From: Patellaria atrata CBS 101060
Lineage: Eukaryota > Ascomycota > Dothideomycetes > Patellariales > Patellariaceae
Length of the DNA stretch: 64,000 nucleotides
Direction: 5' to 3'
Assembly: GCA_010093705.1 (NCBI GenBank)
Contig: MU006093.1
Coordinates: forward strand, 1,420,849-1,484,848
Numbering within the stretch: the first letter of the stretch is position 1; every line of letters begins with the position of its first letter. The notes below the pieces were generated by a model. The model did not search any database, had not been told where the DNA came from, and worked only from the letters and a program-made list of their open reading frames with translations. Shown here one piece after another: positions 59,994-64,000 of the stretch. The translations under genes were made by a program, and so were the position numbers.

Positions 59994-61564
59994 CTACCGT
60001 CTCTGTTCATGGTTCACTGACTCCTCAAAGCCGGAAGACGGGGTTCTATCTACCGGAGTGAGACTTTCAGTAATTTGTATACTCGGGACACGATCTATAT
60101 CCGGTAGTTGCGGTGCTGTCCGCATCGTCCTCACGCTAGAGTGATTCGACGGTAAATGAGGAGCTCTTGTATCGACAGGACTCGAGTATGGAGGTGCTTC
60201 GTCCCAGCCCAGATCATCATATCGTGGAGGCTCCGGCGGCGGAATACCCATCTCACCTACATCGGCAGAGCTATGTGCTGGTGGAGAGTGTGACGAGCCA
60301 GAGTTGGTGTTGGTTAGATTAATCACCTCAAAATCCGTATGACCGCTTTCGTTGCTTTGAGAACGGGCGGGTTCATCGGAGGCGTTGGACGAGAGAGATA
60401 TCACAGAAGATGCCGAGCGACCCCTAGAGTGAATGGTCAACGTTCTGCTGCTTCCAGGACGGCCTTCCTCCATAGCGGCAGCGCCGTCTAAGAGCGGCCT
60501 ATTGTCAGATTCTGAAGAGTTGGCCCGCAGTCGAGTACCATCATGTCGAGCAACACCGAGTTCAGCATATTGAACACTGCTAACCCTCCGTTGGCGATCT
60601 TTTGCTTGATGTTCGGCAATTAGTTGATTTGCAATTGTTTCACCACCAAGGCTCTCCGCTCTCCTCCTCGCATCCTCACGTAATCTTCGCAGTGTCTCGA
60701 AATCGCCTCTATCCCTTGCTTCGCGCCGTTGCCGTCTCCGTTCCTCTCGCTCAGCATTCTCCTGCCGCCGGGCTAATCTGATCTGATAAAGTGACTCCAT
60801 CTCCTCATCGCGTCGCTCCTCCTCCTCTTCATGTGTTTCTGGAAATTCCACCACAACATCTATACCAGCTCTTTCTCCCTCACGTGCCAAAATTTGTTCA
60901 TTGGGCCTTGCGACCGGTGCATAAGCTGGTAATGTCATAACGCTTCTAACGGAAGTATTCCTATCAACTGTCGCGCCGGCTGTTTCCGAAACCTCGGCAG
61001 CTCTGTGCGGTGCAGTCTCCAGTTCATTTTCCATGGTCGTCTCATGATTGGACTCAGCATTCGTGCTGTGGAGCGACCGACTATCGTTTTGTAATCTGTT
61101 CGAGTATTTTCCTTTCCTCTTTTCTTCCCAGAAGCGCCAATTCCATTTGCGTTTCGAGGGGCGCGGGCCCACTGTACTCTTAATATGTCGACGTCTCGCT
61201 CTGTAAAGGATGAAAGCGACAATAAGGGTGATGCCACCAACAACTGAAAGACCAACTGCCTGTAGTAATCACCGATTAGCCAAATTCCACATCTCGTACT
61301 CTGTAACACATACTATTGCCGTTGTACTCGGTGCTCGACCTTCACTCTTGTCTTCACGCCTTTGCAAGTTGGTCTTTAACTGAGAAGATATGGACAGGTA
61401 CATCACTGGTCACTGACAGCGTACGGTGCCAATGCTACCAGAATGACGGCGAGGATGTGGTGTAATCGATATCCCAGAGTCGCTCTCGAACCATGAGCGG
61501 TCGCGAGAATTGAGGTAACCAGGTTTTCCAGTATTCGAAAGTAATCGGGGTCCACGAGTGCAAC
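59994..61564 (-). CDS. Single-pass membrane protein with a long charged cytosolic tail (5' end unresolved)
   Basis: The well-supported part has two exons, 61379-61314 and 61259-59994, joined in phase. A membrane helix (AVGLSVVGGITLIVAFILYR) is followed by a stop-transfer cluster (ARRRHIK), then a long tail: an Arg/Glu-rich coiled stretch (RREARDRGDFETLRRLRE), Ser-rich linkers, and Pro-rich words such as PPPEPPRYDD and EAPPYSSP, which resemble PPxY sites for WW-domain ubiquitin ligases. An upstream exon 61564-61425 also joins in frame. The first exon is uncertain: an ATG at 61824 spliced from 61734 would fit the phase, but its donor is weak. Fungi have many such Ser/Thr-rich single-pass proteins of unknown function; I do not recognise this one. 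Confidence 0.65.
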
Positions 61565-62382
61565 CTATTACAAAATAGTATATACAGATATTGGCAAACA
61601 CGAGGAGGATAGGTTTATACAATAAGAAATAGGTCACAAGGCATAATTGATGTTGAGGCTGACAAGAGGGCTGAAGTTATTAGTTATTCCATTCGAAGAT
61701 CCATCCGGCGGGTGGCTCAGCCGGTTTTGCAACCTGGAAGCTTGAGGTGGTCGGGGGAGTAGGCTTGGAAGGTTAGGTTGGACCGCTCCTTGATGTTGGG
61801 GGCGCTTTGCTGATCTCCAATCATTGGACCTTACAACGGCGCAGAGCTTGAACTTTTACTGAAATACCTTTCTAAACCCTTTGGTATTTCAATTCGACGA
61901 CGGGAAAAGGCTCACTAGGCGGACTGGAGAGTATGAACTCAAGAGAGCAGAAGAAGAGTGAAGGAGAGGCGGCGATGACGGATCACCAGTGATTCACCAC
62001 CAGGAGGACCCCCTTACACGCTGCGATTACATGATGTCCATCAAGCTTGATTACTCGGATCAAAATAGAAACACAAATAATTCGTTCGCACATTCTTTAC
62101 CTCACGTAAGTTATCGTTAGGCCTCCCTACAGCAAAACGCCATTGTTATCCTATCACGCCAATCTAATCATCTCTCCATTCCTATTCGTGAGGACGCAAG
62201 TAAAATCGCAAGCAAAGCCTTAAATAAGAATAAAGTTCACTCATGGAGCCAATCTCGTTCATCTCATGAACCGATGCGATCCGCAGATGCGTTGAGAAAA
62301 TCAGTTGCATCTCTTCATACGTCGTTAATTAAACATCTTGGTATCCAAAATATGCACGTGAAAAAGTAGTAGCTTCGTCAAA
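61565..62382. other. Region upstream of the membrane-protein gene
   Basis: This 818-bp stretch probably contains the missing first exon or exons of the membrane-protein gene, its promoter and the 3' UTR of the next gene. A strong branch-like word (ataactaataac, minus strand, about 61675-61690) suggests an intron end near 61672. Confidence 0.35.
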
Positions 62383-63996
62383 TCAGAACTTCTTATCCAA
62401 TCTTTTCAAAAACCCTCCTACTCCTTTCTCCAGCTTCCTCGCTCTGGCTTCCAATCCACCAGGTCTTTGCGGCTGCTGTTGCGCCGGATCATTGCCTGTA
62501 CCCTGCATACCAGCCTCATGCTCTGTCGGCCTATACGCTTGCCCCGAACCGTAGCCCTGATCAGCGTGTTGACCATATTGATACTGTGAGTATCCTCCAG
62601 GAGGCGGCCCAGTTGCTTGTGCGGGCACGAAACTAGGCGATTGTAACGGTGTACCTGCATTCGGACCAAATCCAGGTGACGCGGGATAATTCGCGTACTG
62701 CATCTGTTGCTGCGCATATTGTTGTTGAGGTTGTTGTGAATATGTTGCCGGCATTGTGTTCTGACGCTGTAAAGGTAGTGGGGAACCGTTTTGGCCATAC
62801 TGCTGTGGCTCTTGTGGGGGAGGTGCAAATGATTGTGCGTATTGCTGCCCTACCGGAGGGCCTTGACTCCCTGTAGTCTGGGGAGGCGGAGGAGGAAACG
62901 AACCCTGAGTATTGGTTCGTGTAATGCCAGTTGGTGGAGTCCCCGTCGGAGGGGGAGGTGGAAACCCTTGGGTAGTCTGACGTGTAGGCGGTCCCGGAAG
63001 ATACGATTGCTGTTGCTGTTGATGTTGCTGTGGTGCAAAGGGGTTTGTATGATGTAGTGGAGGGCCGTTATAGCCTTGATCGACTAACTGGGCTTGAGAT
63101 AGACCGGTACCAGTCGCCGCATCCACTGGAGGTGGGGTGGGCTCACGGTGAGCAATGGGTTCTGGTGCCGCCGGAGCTGCTGGATTATATGCCATTGGTG
63201 CAAAGTTGGAACCTTGACTAGCTGGAGGAGGTGAAGCGGTGCTACTACCAGGAGTGGGCACCGTTGGAGGACCAGGAAAAGTTTTAGTAGTGCTAATACT
63301 TTCACTTCGACCTTGATACGGTGGACTTGAGATGGCTGCTTGCTCTAACTTCTGCACCACTGGGCTCATTGTGTCCCTATGCTCAGCGACTGCAGCTTCA
63401 GCAGGGGCATCGAGGATGCGTAGTTGACTGTCGACCATGAAACGCTTTAATGAATCCCGGAACATATCGGAGTCCGCCACAGTCCAGAAATATATGTCGA
63501 CTGTATGAAGTTTGAACATATATTTCCCCTGATTGCTTTGATCCAGCGTTGGGAGATGCCACTGTGACATATCTTGCTGTGGGCTCGGTGCTGGACTTCC
63601 TGTAGCTGCGCTCTGGGGGTCTACTGTCACTGTGAAGAGCGTGGGATGTTTATGTGAGTTTTCGATGGATGAGCAATCAAGATCTAGATCGCATGTTTAG
63701 TATATTGTCCTTTATGGAGAATCTTATTTGACACCTACATCCCGTAAAAGCATCCTGATCTGACGTGCCGGCATTATTTGCTATTTCTAGCCTTCCCCGC
63801 CGTTGGATAGGGTTATGGTATAGGTAGACATATGAACCTTTGTCGAATCTATGGTGAGGAGGTTTCGAGTTAGGAGGACCGAAGAAGTAGTGTAGGTCCG
63901 CAAAACTAGGGGACATCAGTAAAACGCACCAGAAATTATAGAATCTAATAAAACTTACAGAGTCAAGAGAAGCACCTCGCCTGGCTGTGGAGGCAT
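62383..63996 (-). CDS. Conserved fungal protein with a folded N-terminus and long Pro/Gln-rich tail
   Basis: Three exons (63996-63959, 63905-63739, 63629-62383) give 483 residues; the start codon is only five bases from the right edge. The first 130 residues look folded (LLTLFADLHYFFGPPNSKPP, RFDKGSYVYLYHN, GRLEIANNAGTSDQDAF, then YMFKLHTVDIYFWTVADSDM). The rest is low in complexity: repeated PPPP, QQQ, GYG and NT/NP words, with a basic, possibly helical end (LEARARKLEKGVGGFLKRLDKKF reads as an amphipathic helix). The layout suggests a small N-terminal interaction domain with a disordered scaffold tail. I cannot name the family. The promoter is outside the window. Confidence 0.75.
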
Positions 63997-64000
63997 TTTC

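Overview
This is a stretch of nuclear DNA from a filamentous ascomycete (Pezizomycotina). The signs are short introns (mostly 45-70 bp) with GTNNGT donors and CTAAY or CTAAC branch sites, fungus-type gene architectures (PPZ phosphatase, Cab4-type PPAT, Kha1 antiporter, SAT4/Pth11-like receptor, Swp1), and mixed-strand, monocistronic genes. A leotiomycete or sordariomycete is plausible, but I cannot fix the class from sequence alone. I see no rRNA, no intact tRNA gene, no CRISPR and no recognisable transposon. I rebuilt 23 gene models by matching splice phases. Three of them are weak: the 135-residue ORF beside PPZ, the Glu-rich ORF that contains an assembly gap, and the 5' end of one membrane-protein gene.

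Layout. 0-14 kb: the start of a Gln/Pro-rich protein running off the left edge (-), phosphopantetheine adenylyltransferase (+), an F-box protein with an acidic tail (+), SPT5 (-), a small ORF (-) and PPZ-type phosphatase (-). 15.9-27.6 kb: mitochondrial aldehyde dehydrogenase (-), the N-terminal methyltransferase TAE1 (+), mitochondrial tyrosyl-tRNA synthetase (-), a GH36 raffinose-synthase-like glycosidase (+) and squalene synthase ERG9 (+). 28-33.9 kb: a gene-poor, accessory-looking stretch with a secreted orphan protein and a SAT4-type membrane protein. 34-41.8 kb: oligosaccharyltransferase subunit SWP1 (+), a putatively myristoylated conserved protein (+), a short-chain dehydrogenase (-) and a Kha1 K+/H+ antiporter (-). 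41.8-46.5 and 49.3-52.9 kb: long intergenic regions on either side of a membrane-anchored GH92 mannosidase (-). 52.9-64 kb: the Glu-rich ORF with a 100-N gap (+), mitochondrial EF-G MEF1 (+), N-myristoyltransferase NMT1 (-), a single-pass membrane protein (-) and a Pro/Gln-rich conserved protein (-).

The genes are mostly unrelated housekeeping functions rather than a cluster. Mitochondrial translation is represented twice (TyrRS, EF-G). Two predicted N-myristoylated proteins lie in the same window as the myristoyltransferase. Points worth a second look: an apparent +1 frameshift in a conserved part of mitochondrial TyrRS, a possible alternative C-terminus of PPZ, a GC-AG intron in the mannosidase, three decayed short-period repeat arrays (14, 16 and about 18 bp) in intergenic DNA, and unusual residues next to the NIIRD motif of squalene synthase.
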